59,559 bases of DNA from positions 1 through 59,559 of the forward strand of contig CAMJNN010000001.1 of NCBI GenBank assembly GCA_946407325.1, given 5' to 3'. The translations under genes and the position numbers were made by a program. Under the pieces are notes generated by a model. It had not been told where the DNA came from. It ran no database searches and saw only the letters and a list, made by a program, of their open reading frames with translations. Each line of letters begins with the position of its first letter. Position 1 is the first letter of the stretch. Positions 26,329 to 33,312 of the stretch are shown in pieces. This DNA is from an uncultured Prevotellaceae bacterium. GTDB lineage: Bacteria > Bacteroidota > Bacteroidia > Bacteroidales > Bacteroidaceae.

Positions 26329-26657
26329 GCTTCGGTGTTGTCAAGAGCTGCTTCTTCGACAGGGTGTTGCTCATTCCAAGTAGCGTAGAGTGTCATCAGC
26401 TTTTGCAAGCCAAAAGCTTTCATGTTATCGTGATAGATCACATCGATACATAAGGTCAACAGGTCTTTAATATCACCGTTTTCAGCAGCAATAAGTGATC
26501 GTACGCCGAGTTTTAGTTTCTCGAGTACGTTCTCGTCCACAAAACCGTTGCTGTCGGTCAGGTTGTTGAATAACCCATATTTACGAATGGTGGCCAGGTG
26601 CTCGTCACTGATCTGCATAGAGCGTGTGCCACTTTGGTTAGTCTGTATGGTGTACAT
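26325..26657 (-). CDS. Conserved-looking hypothetical protein, 110 aa
   Basis: Family not recognised. The protein is soluble, without signal peptide or membrane segment, and mainly helical in character, with a Glu/Ala-rich end (EEAALDNTEA). A good promoter (TTG-N19-TATATTTG) precedes it. Its TGA stop overlaps the ATG of the duplicated ygiQ start (ATGA), which suggests it was translationally coupled to ygiQ. Confidence 0.7.
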   Translation of the reverse strand: MYTIQTNQSGTRSMQISDEHLATIRKYGLFNNLTDSNGFVDENVLEKLKLGVRSLIAAENGDIKDLLTLCIDVIYHDNMKAFGLQKLMTLYATWNEQHPVEEAALDNTEA

Positions 26658-26680
26658 GTCTTTATTGATTTAATTCTGCA

Positions 26681-26710
26681 CAAATATACACATATTATTT
26701 GAATTATCAA
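26681..26710 (-). promoter_or_regulatory. Promoter of the 110-aa protein / ygiQ transcript
   Basis: Minus-strand TTG (complement of 26708-26710), exactly 19-nt spacer, TATATTTG (complement of 26681-26688). The -33 element lies across the patB stop codon region. Confidence 0.7.
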
Positions 26711-27870
26711 CCCACTGCCTGTTTCAATTGTTGCAATGCCTGCTGTAACACGCTACGAGGACATCCTACATTCAGGCGCATAAAGCCTTCACCCTGTTTG
26801 CCAAACATGGTGCCATCGTTCAGTGCCAGATGGGCCTTGTCAACAAACAAGTTCACCAACTTTTCCTGCGTTAATTCCAGTTGACGACAATCCAGAAATA
26901 CCAGATATGAGGCCTGTGGTTTGAGCATACTGACGGAAGGTATGTTTTCTTTCAGGTATTGTTCGGTAAAGTCAATGTTATCTTGCACGTAGGCAAGCAT
27001 TTGGTTTAGCCAGTCTTCTCCATGTGCATAGGCAGCAGCACAAGCCGAATAAGCAAACATATTGCCCATAGACAGTTCGCTCGACTCCATATATTTATTG
27101 AACTTATCGCGCAGTTCGGGGTTGAAAATCAAACTGTAAGAGCTACTCAATCCAGGCATGTTGAACGCTTTGCTGGGTGCCATAAAGGTCACGCTGTTCA
27201 TGCGAGCTTCCTCTGATACAGTAGGGAACGGGTGATGCTTATATCCAGGTAGGGTTAGGTCGGCATGAATCTCATCGCTCACCACCAGAGTGCCGTTCTT
27301 TTTACAAATTTCAGCTACCCGTTGCAGCTCTTCCTCCTTCCACACCCTGCCTCCAGGGTTGTGAGGATTGCAGAGAATGAACAGCTTGCAGTCCTTGATG
27401 TCCTGTTCGAACCGCTCGAAATTGATATGTACCTGTCCGTCGTGAATGTCAAGAGGGCTATACACTACCTGGCGGTTGTTGTGCTCGGTTACTAAGAAAA
27501 AAGGATGATACACAGGAGGTTGTACCATTACCTTGTCACCTGGCTGGGTGAAACAGTTCACGGCAAAGGCGATGCCTCTTACAATACCTGGTACGAAACA
27601 GATGTCCTTTTGTTCCACCTTCATTCCGTGGCGTTTGCCTACCCATTTTATAATGTTGTCGTACCATCTCTGACAGGGCTGTGTGTAACCCAGAATTCCT
27701 TGCTCCAATTGCTTACGTATCGAGTCAACAATAAAAGGCGGTGTTCTGAAATCCATATCTGCCACCCACATGGGCAGCAAGTCGTCGCGCCCCCAATTCT
27801 CTTTCACTGCATCGTATTTTACGCAGTCGGTGCCTTTGCGTGTTATTATTTCATCAAAATCGTAATTCAT
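26707..27870 (-). CDS. patB: PatB/MalY-family PLP aminotransferase, probable cystathionine beta-lyase
   Basis: 387 residues, fold type I PLP enzyme. The PLP lysine is Lys234 in APSKAFNMPG, with Asp199 in VVSDEIHADL and Asn in CNPHNPGGR. The opening MWVADMDFRTPP and the overall pattern match PatB/MalY enzymes, which split cystathionine or cysteine conjugates to pyruvate, ammonia and a thiol. It lies in front of the 110-aa gene on the same strand, but that gene has its own promoter. A TAACTTTG box (complement of 27903-27910) precedes patB. Confidence 0.9.
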   Translation of the reverse strand: MNYDFDEIITRKGTDCVKYDAVKENWGRDDLLPMWVADMDFRTPPFIVDSIRKQLEQGILGYTQPCQRWYDNIIKWVGKRHGMKVEQKDICFVPGIVRGIAFAVNCFTQPGDKVMVQPPVYHPFFLVTEHNNRQVVYSPLDIHDGQVHINFERFEQDIKDCKLFILCNPHNPGGRVWKEEELQRVAEICKKNGTLVVSDEIHADLTLPGYKHHPFPTVSEEARMNSVTFMAPSKAFNMPGLSSSYSLIFNPELRDKFNKYMESSELSMGNMFAYSACAAAYAHGEDWLNQMLAYVQDNIDFTEQYLKENIPSVSMLKPQASYLVFLDCRQLELTQEKLVNLFVDKAHLALNDGTMFGKQGEGFMRLNVGCPRSVLQQALQQLKQAVG

Positions 27871-27902
27871 TTCTGAAGGTTAGTATTTTTTCTATGATAA
27901 TG

Positions 27903-27910
27903 CAAAGTTA
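27903..27910 (-). promoter_or_regulatory. patB -7 promoter box
   Basis: TAACTTTG on the minus strand, 33 bases before the patB ATG; no clear -33 TTG. Confidence 0.4.
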
Positions 27911-27923
27911 GATTTTTTCCACA

Positions 27924-27962
27924 TAATAAAAAAGCCCCAAAGCAATAAAGCTTCAGGGCTTT
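27924..27962 (-). terminator. Intrinsic terminator after the RNase G gene
   Basis: Read on the minus strand: stem AAAGCCC / GGGCTTT (27956-27962 with 27931-27937) with an inner AAGC/GCTT pairing, followed by a T-rich tail (complement of 27924-27933). Confidence 0.75.
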
Positions 27963-27970
27963 CTTTAAAG

Positions 27971-29539
27971 TTAAGCATCTTGTTTTTCCTGCATGTCAAT
28001 TTCTTCACCTTTCTTGTCGTAGAACTTATACTGCAAGAAAGCGAGACTTTGATTAGGAATAACGCTGATGCCAAATCCATACTTCATCTGCCATTGCCTC
28101 TTGAGCGACAGCAATCCTTTGTTGACGTAGGCCGCCACATAAGGATGTACATGTAGTGAGAATTTGGACATCTTCACCTTGTTCACCAGGTAGTCGATCT
28201 TGCTCTCCAGAGAGTCTGTAAAGAGGATAGATGGGCGAATCTGGCCCTTGCCGAAACAGGTTGGACATGTTTCCATTGTGTCTATGTCCAGTACAGGTCT
28301 TACCCTCTGTCGGGTAATCTGCATCAGTCCGAATTTGCTCAGTGGCAAGATTTTATGCCTTGCCCTATCTTTTTGCATATTCGCGCACATCCTCTCATAC
28401 AGCTTCTGACGGTCTTCCGCCAGCGCCATATCGATGAAGTCCACCACAATGATGCCACCCATATCACGCAGTCTGAGCTGTCGTGCTAATTCGTCAGCGG
28501 CACCCAGGTTCACTTCCAATGCGGTCGTTTCCTGATTGTCGGTCTTGGTACGGTTTCCGCTATTCACGTCAACTACGTGCAAAGCCTCCGTATGTTCAAT
28601 AATCAGGTAGGCGCCATTTTTATAGGAGATGGTACGCCCAAACGACGACTTGATTTGCTTGGTCACTCCAAAGTTGTCAAAGATAGGTAGTTCGCCTTTG
28701 TACAGCTTCACGATTCCTGCCTTCTCAGGGGCTATGATTGATACGTAATCCTTGATCTCGTTATATTCGGCTTCATCGTTTACATAGATGTGCTCGAAGT
28801 CAGGATTGAACAAGTCGCGCAACATACCAACGGCACGGCTTGTTTCTTCGTAAATCAGTGTCGGAAATTTCGTGGCCTTCTGCACTTTTAGCATGGCGTC
28901 GTCCCATCTCTTCAGCAAGACTTTAAGTTCTGCGTCGAGCTCAGCTACACGTTTTCCTTCAGCTACCGTCCTGACAATTACCCCAAAGTTTTTTGGTGTT
29001 ATACTCATCAGCAACTGCTTGAGGCGTGCACGCTCTTCACTCGATTTAATCTTTTGCGATACAGAAACCTTATCATCGAAAGGCATGAGTACCAGATACC
29101 TGCCGGCAAACGACAGTTCTGTGGTCAGTCTTGGCCCTTTTGTTGAGATAGGTTCCTTGACAATCTGCACCACCACTTCTTGTCCCACTTCCAGGTAATC
29201 AGAAATAGATCCATCCTTTGGTAGGATAGGCATTATGGATGCCTTGCTCACGGGGTTCAGTTTCTTCTTGTTGCTTAATACTTGCTTGACATACTTGTTT
29301 GCTGAGCTGAATTTCTCACCCAAGTCCAAGTAGTGAAGAAATGCTTCCTTCTCGTATCCCACATCTACGAAGCATGCATTGAGTCCGGGCATTAATTTCT
29401 TAACGCGTCCCAAATAAATGTTACCCACGTTGAAAGCTGTGTTGTTTCCTTCTTTTTGAAATTCTACCAACTGCTTGTCTTCCAACAGGGCGATGGAAAC
29501 CTCCTTAGGTTTCACATCCACTACAAGTTCGTTAGTCAC
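27971..29539 (-). CDS. rng: Ribonuclease E/G family protein
   Basis: 522 residues. It cleaves single-stranded RNA in rRNA maturation and mRNA decay. An S1-like RNA-binding domain lies in about residues 35-145, with a large family-typical insertion. The catalytic Mg ligands are Asp324 (VVDVNSGN) and Asp367 (VVDFIDM). The Zn-link CPTC is at 425-428 (CPTCFGKG). It lacks the long RNase E scaffold tail, as in RNase G. It lies downstream of HU and the 29-aa protein on the same strand but a hairpin terminator separates them; such rng-HU-mutY neighbourhoods are common in Bacteroidales. Confidence 0.95.
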   Translation of the reverse strand: MTNELVVDVKPKEVSIALLEDKQLVEFQKEGNNTAFNVGNIYLGRVKKLMPGLNACFVDVGYEKEAFLHYLDLGEKFSSANKYVKQVLSNKKKLNPVSKASIMPILPKDGSISDYLEVGQEVVVQIVKEPISTKGPRLTTELSFAGRYLVLMPFDDKVSVSQKIKSSEERARLKQLLMSITPKNFGVIVRTVAEGKRVAELDAELKVLLKRWDDAMLKVQKATKFPTLIYEETSRAVGMLRDLFNPDFEHIYVNDEAEYNEIKDYVSIIAPEKAGIVKLYKGELPIFDNFGVTKQIKSSFGRTISYKNGAYLIIEHTEALHVVDVNSGNRTKTDNQETTALEVNLGAADELARQLRLRDMGGIIVVDFIDMALAEDRQKLYERMCANMQKDRARHKILPLSKFGLMQITRQRVRPVLDIDTMETCPTCFGKGQIRPSILFTDSLESKIDYLVNKVKMSKFSLHVHPYVAAYVNKGLLSLKRQWQMKYGFGISVIPNQSLAFLQYKFYDKKGEEIDMQEKQDA

Positions 29540-29596
29540 GGGTTACTTTTCTAAAAATGTTAAAGATCTCTTTGTTACATTGTTGATTGATATAAA

Positions 29597-29645
29597 TAAA
29601 AGGACAAACTTGAACAAGAAACACTCAAATTTGTCCTTTATATTT
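29597..29645 (-). terminator. Intrinsic terminator after the HU / 29-aa gene pair
   Basis: Stem AAAGGACAAA (29599-29608) / TTTGTCCTTT (29630-29639); on the minus strand a T/A-rich tail follows. It lies between the 29-aa gene and rng, so rng may have separate transcription or partial read-through. Confidence 0.6.
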
Positions 29646-29669
29646 ATCTCAATTCAGACCAAGAAATGT

Positions 29670-29759
29670 TTACTTGCTCTTATGCCTGTTCTTTCTCAGT
29701 CTTTTCTTACGCTTATGCGTAGCCATTTTATGTCTTTTTTTCTTCTTTCCGCTTGGCAT
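29670..29759 (-). CDS. 29-residue basic protein, AURKAIP1/COX24 (mS38-like) ribosome-associated type
   Basis: ATG at 29759 to TAA 29670. The sequence is almost all Lys/Arg/His: MPSGKKKKRHKMATHKRKK at the start, ending RLRKNRHKSK. This matches the tiny proteins annotated as AURKAIP1/COX24-domain in Bacteroidota, related to mitochondrial small-subunit protein mS38. It is probably a structural ribosomal component, inferred from the family. It follows the HU gene by 29 bp on the same strand and is followed by a terminator. It is easily missed because of its length. Confidence 0.85.
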   Translation of the reverse strand: MPSGKKKKRHKMATHKRKKRLRKNRHKSK

Positions 29760-29788
29760 AGCTTTTGAAAAATTAAAGGGTTAATAAA

Positions 29789-30064
29789 TTATTTCTTTAC
29801 CTGCAGTGTGAAAGTCTTAGCTGGCTTGAAAGCAGGAATGTTATGCTCTGGGATAATCAGGGTAGTGTTCTTAGAAATGTTACGAGCGGTCTTCTGAGCG
29901 CGCTTCTTAACAATAAAACTACCAAAACCACGGAGATAAACGTTCTCTTCGTTCTCCAAAGAATTCTTAACTGCAACCATGAATGCTTCAACAGTAGCGG
30001 CAACTGACTTCTTATCTACGCCAGTGCTCTTTGCGATTTCGTTAATGATATCAGCTTTAGTCAT
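29789..30064 (-). CDS. hup: HU-family DNA-binding protein
   Basis: 91 residues, normal HU length. HU bends and compacts DNA as a dimer. It starts MTKADIINEIAKSTG, has VYLRGFGSFIVKKRAQKTARN as the beta-arm base and ends PAFKPAKTFTLQVKK. A consensus promoter sits directly upstream, and the 29-aa ribosome-type gene follows in the same transcript. Confidence 0.96.
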   Translation of the reverse strand: MTKADIINEIAKSTGVDKKSVAATVEAFMVAVKNSLENEENVYLRGFGSFIVKKRAQKTARNISKNTTLIIPEHNIPAFKPAKTFTLQVKK

Positions 30065-30102
30065 TTCTTTATAATTTTAAGTATGTTAGTTATTTCGGAC
30101 TG

Positions 30103-30132
30103 CAAATATACTACCTATTTTCTAAATCCCAA
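30103..30132 (-). promoter_or_regulatory. HU gene promoter
   Basis: Minus-strand TTG (complement of 30130-30132), 19-nt spacer, TATATTTG (complement of 30103-30110): full Bacteroidota consensus, 38 bp before the ATG. Confidence 0.75.
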
Positions 30133-30205
30133 AATAGGAATGCGCTTTTTTTTTATAAAAACTCGTATTTTGAGCAAATTAGGTGTTTTCTTCCCTTGTT
30201 TTTAC

Positions 30206-30213
30206 TATTTTTG
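30206..30213 (+). promoter_or_regulatory. mutY -7 promoter box
   Basis: TATTTTTG, 23 bp before the mutY ATG at 30237. It also argues against the longer frame beginning at 30183. Confidence 0.5.
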
Positions 30214-30236
30214 CAGGCGGATTGGTCAATAATTGC

Positions 30237-31373
30237 ATGAGTACCTTTAGTAACTATATATTAATATGGTATAGAACCCACAAGCGCGATTTGCCTTGGC
30301 GTAATACAACTGACCCTTATCGCATCTGGATATCAGAGATTATCCTACAACAGACGCGCGTGAGTCAGGGTTATGACTATTTTCTGCGTTTTATGGATCG
30401 TTTTCCTACTGTGCAGGCATTGGCCGAGGCTCCAGAGGATGAGGTGATGCGCCTTTGGCAAGGACTGGGTTACTATTCACGTGCCCGTAATCTGCATGCA
30501 GCTGCAAAGAGTATTTGTGGCAATCAGCTGGATACGTCAGATGCGCATTCCCCTAATAACTCGTCCGATGAGTTGAATGGTGATATGCCCCTTCAAATCA
30601 GAGAAAAGGCAAGGGGAGGTATTCTGTTTCCCCGAACGTTTGACGAAGTCCGAGCTCTCAAAGGAGTAGGGGATTACACTGCTGCAGCTATCTGCTCGTT
30701 TGCCTACAATTTGCCCTATGCTGTGGTGGATGGCAATGTCTATCGTGTCTTGGCCCGCTATTTCGGCATTCATGAGCCTATTGACACTACCCAGGGGAAG
30801 AAATTGTTTGCCGCATTGGCACAAGATCAGTTGGATGCTTCATGTCCAGCTGATTACAACCAGGCCATCATGGATTTTGGGGCTTTGGTATGCACCCCAT
30901 TTTCCCCTTCGTGTACTTCTTGTCCTTTGGCTGAGGGTTGCGAAGCATTGCGTAGCGGACAAGTCGATGAGTTGCCACAAAAACAAAAGAAGCTTACGCC
31001 GAAAACTCGCTATTTCCACTACCTATGGGTAAAAGCTGGGGATACAACCTTTATTCGCAAACGCACCGAGCGTGATATCTGGCAGAACCTTTACGAGCTG
31101 CCTCTTGTGGAGAGCAATCACCAACTATCGATACCTGAGTTGCTGCAAGCCATCCAACCTATGTTGGCCGATGGCGAAGAGCCACAGCTCACCCTTATCC
31201 GTCAGGGGGTAAAGCACGTGCTTACTCATCGTATCATTTGGGCCGATTTCTATCAACTTACCTTACCTTCAGCCACTTGCTCGTTTCCTACCTACCAACG
31301 GATAAAGATAGAACAATTGGCCGACTATGCCTTCCCACGACTTATCACACTTTTTTTAGATAAATCATCCTAA
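30237..31373 (+). CDS. mutY: A/G-specific adenine DNA glycosylase MutY, with an in-frame insertion
   Basis: 378 residues from the ATG at 30237. MutY removes adenine mispaired with 8-oxoguanine. Catalytic Glu34 (WISEIILQQT), the helix-hairpin-helix LKGVGDYTA, Asp165 (VVDGNVYRV) and the iron-sulfur pattern C-x6-C-x2-C-x5-C (CTPFSPSCTSCPLAEGC) are all present, and a NUDIX-like C-terminal domain follows. Residues about 96-127 (HSPNNSSDELNGDMPLQI and neighbours) form a hydrophilic insertion of about 30 residues where other MutY proteins go almost directly from AAA.. to GG.FPRT. The DNA of this insertion can fold into hairpins. The gene heads a mutY-ssb-gldE series. Confidence 0.94.
   Translation: MSTFSNYILIWYRTHKRDLPWRNTTDPYRIWISEIILQQTRVSQGYDYFLRFMDRFPTVQALAEAPEDEVMRLWQGLGYYSRARNLHAAAKSICGNQLDTSDAHSPNNSSDELNGDMPLQIREKARGGILFPRTFDEVRALKGVGDYTAAAICSFAYNLPYAVVDGNVYRVLARYFGIHEPIDTTQGKKLFAALAQDQLDASCPADYNQAIMDFGALVCTPFSPSCTSCPLAEGCEALRSGQVDELPQKQKKLTPKTRYFHYLWVKAGDTTFIRKRTERDIWQNLYELPLVESNHQLSIPELLQAIQPMLADGEEPQLTLIRQGVKHVLTHRIIWADFYQLTLPSATCSFPTYQRIKIEQLADYAFPRLITLFLDKSS
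30522..30618 (+). repeat. Hairpin-forming in-frame insertion within mutY
   Basis: The extra segment of mutY contains AACTC (30558-30562) / GAGTT (30570-30574) and CCCCTT (30588-30593) / AAGGGG (30611-30616) inverted repeats. It resembles a small palindromic element that inserted without breaking the frame. Boundaries are approximate. Confidence 0.45.
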
Positions 31374-31378
31374 AAAAC

Positions 31379-31409
31379 TTGCAAGATGCAATAATTTACT
31401 TTACTTTTG
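31379..31409 (+). promoter_or_regulatory. ssb promoter
   Basis: TTG (31379-31381), 20-nt spacer, TACTTTTG (31402-31409), 31 bp before the ssb ATG. Confidence 0.6.
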
Positions 31410-31440
31410 TGCCGGACAATTAATTTTTATAATAACAGTT

Positions 31441-31872
31441 ATGAATAAAGCGATTTTAATTGGTAACGTTGGTAGAGATCCCAACGTAAGATACTTTGAA
31501 GGCGGACGTGCTGTAGCACAAGTGACATTGGCAACAACCGAGCGTGGGTACACCTTGCAGAACGGCACTGTTGTACCCGATCGTACGGAGTGGCACAACC
31601 TGGTGTTCCGTAATGGTATGGCACAGACAGTAGAGAAATACGTTCACAAGGGCGACAAGCTCTATGTTGAAGGTAAGATATTTACTCGTAGCTATGATGA
31701 CCAAAGTGGCATCAAACGCTATGTCACCGAAATTTATGTCGACGAGATGGAAATGCTTACGCCTAAGTCTAACCAGTCGGCATCAGCGGCACCACAGTCA
31801 GTTGCTCCTTCAGCTCAGCCAGCAGCACCAGCACAGCAGGTAGCTGAACCAACGGACGACTTGCCGTTTTAA
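31441..31872 (+). CDS. ssb: Single-stranded DNA-binding protein
   Basis: 143 residues. It has an N-terminal OB fold starting MNKAILIGNVGRDPNVRY, with EWHNLVFRN and LYVEGKIFTRSY, then a Ser/Ala/Pro/Gln-rich linker and the conserved acidic tip DDLPF that binds repair and replication partners. It lies between mutY and gldE with its own promoter. Confidence 0.97.
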   Translation: MNKAILIGNVGRDPNVRYFEGGRAVAQVTLATTERGYTLQNGTVVPDRTEWHNLVFRNGMAQTVEKYVHKGDKLYVEGKIFTRSYDDQSGIKRYVTEIYVDEMEMLTPKSNQSASAAPQSVAPSAQPAAPAQQVAEPTDDLPF

Positions 31873-31899
31873 CAACATGTTTAACTAATTTGTAATTCT

Positions 31900-33231
31900 T
31901 TGGACTCAGACTCATTTTTATCTCAGCTAACAGCTGTATTTAATGAAATCACTATCCAGCAGCCATCAACAGCGGCCATTGTAGCCATTGTTGTGGCTGC
32001 TTTTCTGTTGCTTTTTTCTGCCTTTGCTTCGGCTTCTGAGATTGCTTTTTTTTCACTTTCTCCTGCTGATCTTAATATCATTGAGGAGAAGAAGAACCCT
32101 GCCGATCAACGTATTACACGCCTGCTGGGAGACAAAGAAAGGTTGTTGGCTACCATCCTTATTACCAACAACTTCGTCAATGTCACCATCATTTTGTTAT
32201 GCAACTATTTCTTTATGCAGGTGTTTAACTTTGCCTCACCTTTGGCAGAGTTCATCATCCTCACCGTGGTACTGACTTTCCTCTTGCTGCTCTTCGGTGA
32301 GATCGTACCTAAGATTTATTCGGCCCAGAATACCCTGCAATTCTGTCGTTTTGCTGCACCAGGCATCAGCTTTTGCAGTTCACTGTTCAAGCCATTTGCC
32401 AAGTCTCTTGTTCATAGTACGTTCTTCTTGAACAAATATTTCTCTCCCAAGAAGCACAATGTGTCTGTTGACGAACTGGAACAGGCGCTTGAGTTGACCG
32501 ACAAAAAAGAGATTTCTGACGAGAGTACCATTCTTCAAGGCATCATCCGCTTTGGTGGTGAGACTGCCAAAGAGGTGATGACTTCACGCATGGATATGAT
32601 TGCCCTCGACATCCGTACACCTTACAAGGATGTGATGCGTTGTATCATAGACAATGTCTATTCACGTATCCCTATCTATCAGGGCACGGTGGATAGCATC
32701 AAGGGTGTGCTATACATTAAAGACCTTCTGCCTCACTTAGGTAAGGCAGACAATTTCCATTGGCAGTCGTTGATTCGTCCTGCTTACTTTGTGCCAGAAA
32801 CGAAAAAGATTGATATGCTGCTTAAGGACTTCCAGACCAGCAAAGTGCACATCGCTATTGTGGTGGATGAGTTTGGTGGTACATCGGGTTTGGTAACGAT
32901 GGAGGACATTATCGAGGAGATAGTAGGGGAGATTCGCGACGAGTACGATGACGAGGATCGCTCATTTGCAAAAATCAACGACCATACATGGGTGTTTGAG
33001 GCTAAGACCTTACTTACCGACTTCTATAAAATTACCCAGTTGGACGAAGATACTTTCGAAGAGGCTTCTGGCGAGAGCGACACTGTAGGAGGCTTACTTT
33101 TGGAGCTCAAGGGTGAATTTCCGAAAGTCCACGAAAAGATTATCTACCAAGGATATGAGTTCGAAGTGCTTTCGCTCGATAAACGTCGCATCCTGAAAGT
33201 CAAGTTCACTATACTTCCGAAAGAACAATAA
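31900..33231 (+). CDS. gldE: GldE-type CNNM/CBS-domain membrane protein
   Basis: 443 residues with a TTG start (31900); the frame has no upstream ATG after the in-frame TAA at 31882. The N-terminal DUF21/CNNM membrane domain spans about residues 20-195, then a CBS pair (EVMTSRMDMIALD; VVDEFGGTSGLVTMEDIIEEI) and a CorC_HlyC domain at the C-terminus. It resembles GldE of gliding Bacteroidota and CorC/HlyC-type ion-efflux proteins. Its position after mutY-ssb is the conserved gldE site, but gldD is not downstream here; a terminator follows at once. Confidence 0.9.
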   Translation: MDSDSFLSQLTAVFNEITIQQPSTAAIVAIVVAAFLLLFSAFASASEIAFFSLSPADLNIIEEKKNPADQRITRLLGDKERLLATILITNNFVNVTIILLCNYFFMQVFNFASPLAEFIILTVVLTFLLLLFGEIVPKIYSAQNTLQFCRFAAPGISFCSSLFKPFAKSLVHSTFFLNKYFSPKKHNVSVDELEQALELTDKKEISDESTILQGIIRFGGETAKEVMTSRMDMIALDIRTPYKDVMRCIIDNVYSRIPIYQGTVDSIKGVLYIKDLLPHLGKADNFHWQSLIRPAYFVPETKKIDMLLKDFQTSKVHIAIVVDEFGGTSGLVTMEDIIEEIVGEIRDEYDDEDRSFAKINDHTWVFEAKTLLTDFYKITQLDEDTFEEASGESDTVGGLLLELKGEFPKVHEKIIYQGYEFEVLSLDKRRILKVKFTILPKEQ

Positions 33232-33232
33232 A

Positions 33233-33264
33233 AAAAAGAGCTGCTTAATTGAGCAGCTCTTTTT
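33233..33264. terminator. Bidirectional terminator between gldE and sulP
   Basis: GAGCTGCT (33238-33245) / AGCAGCTC (33252-33259), flanked by A-run and T-run, an almost perfect palindrome. A further hairpin GCATCAC (33273-33279) / GTGATGC (33299-33305) follows. Confidence 0.85.
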
Positions 33265-33312
33265 ATGGCCTTGCATCACTGCCGGCACATGCTTTTTGGT
33301 GATGCGGCGTAT

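Noticed and set aside
30183..30236. Longer N-terminus for MutY (18 extra residues)
   Set aside because: It includes the -7 box TATTTTTG at 30206-30213 and the added residues are not MutY-like.
33273..33305. Second hairpin (GCATCAC/GTGATGC) taken as a repeat copy like the one at 6.9 kb
   Set aside because: It shares only a few GC-rich bases (GCCGGCACAT) with that element; too little to group them. Probably an auxiliary terminator for sulP.
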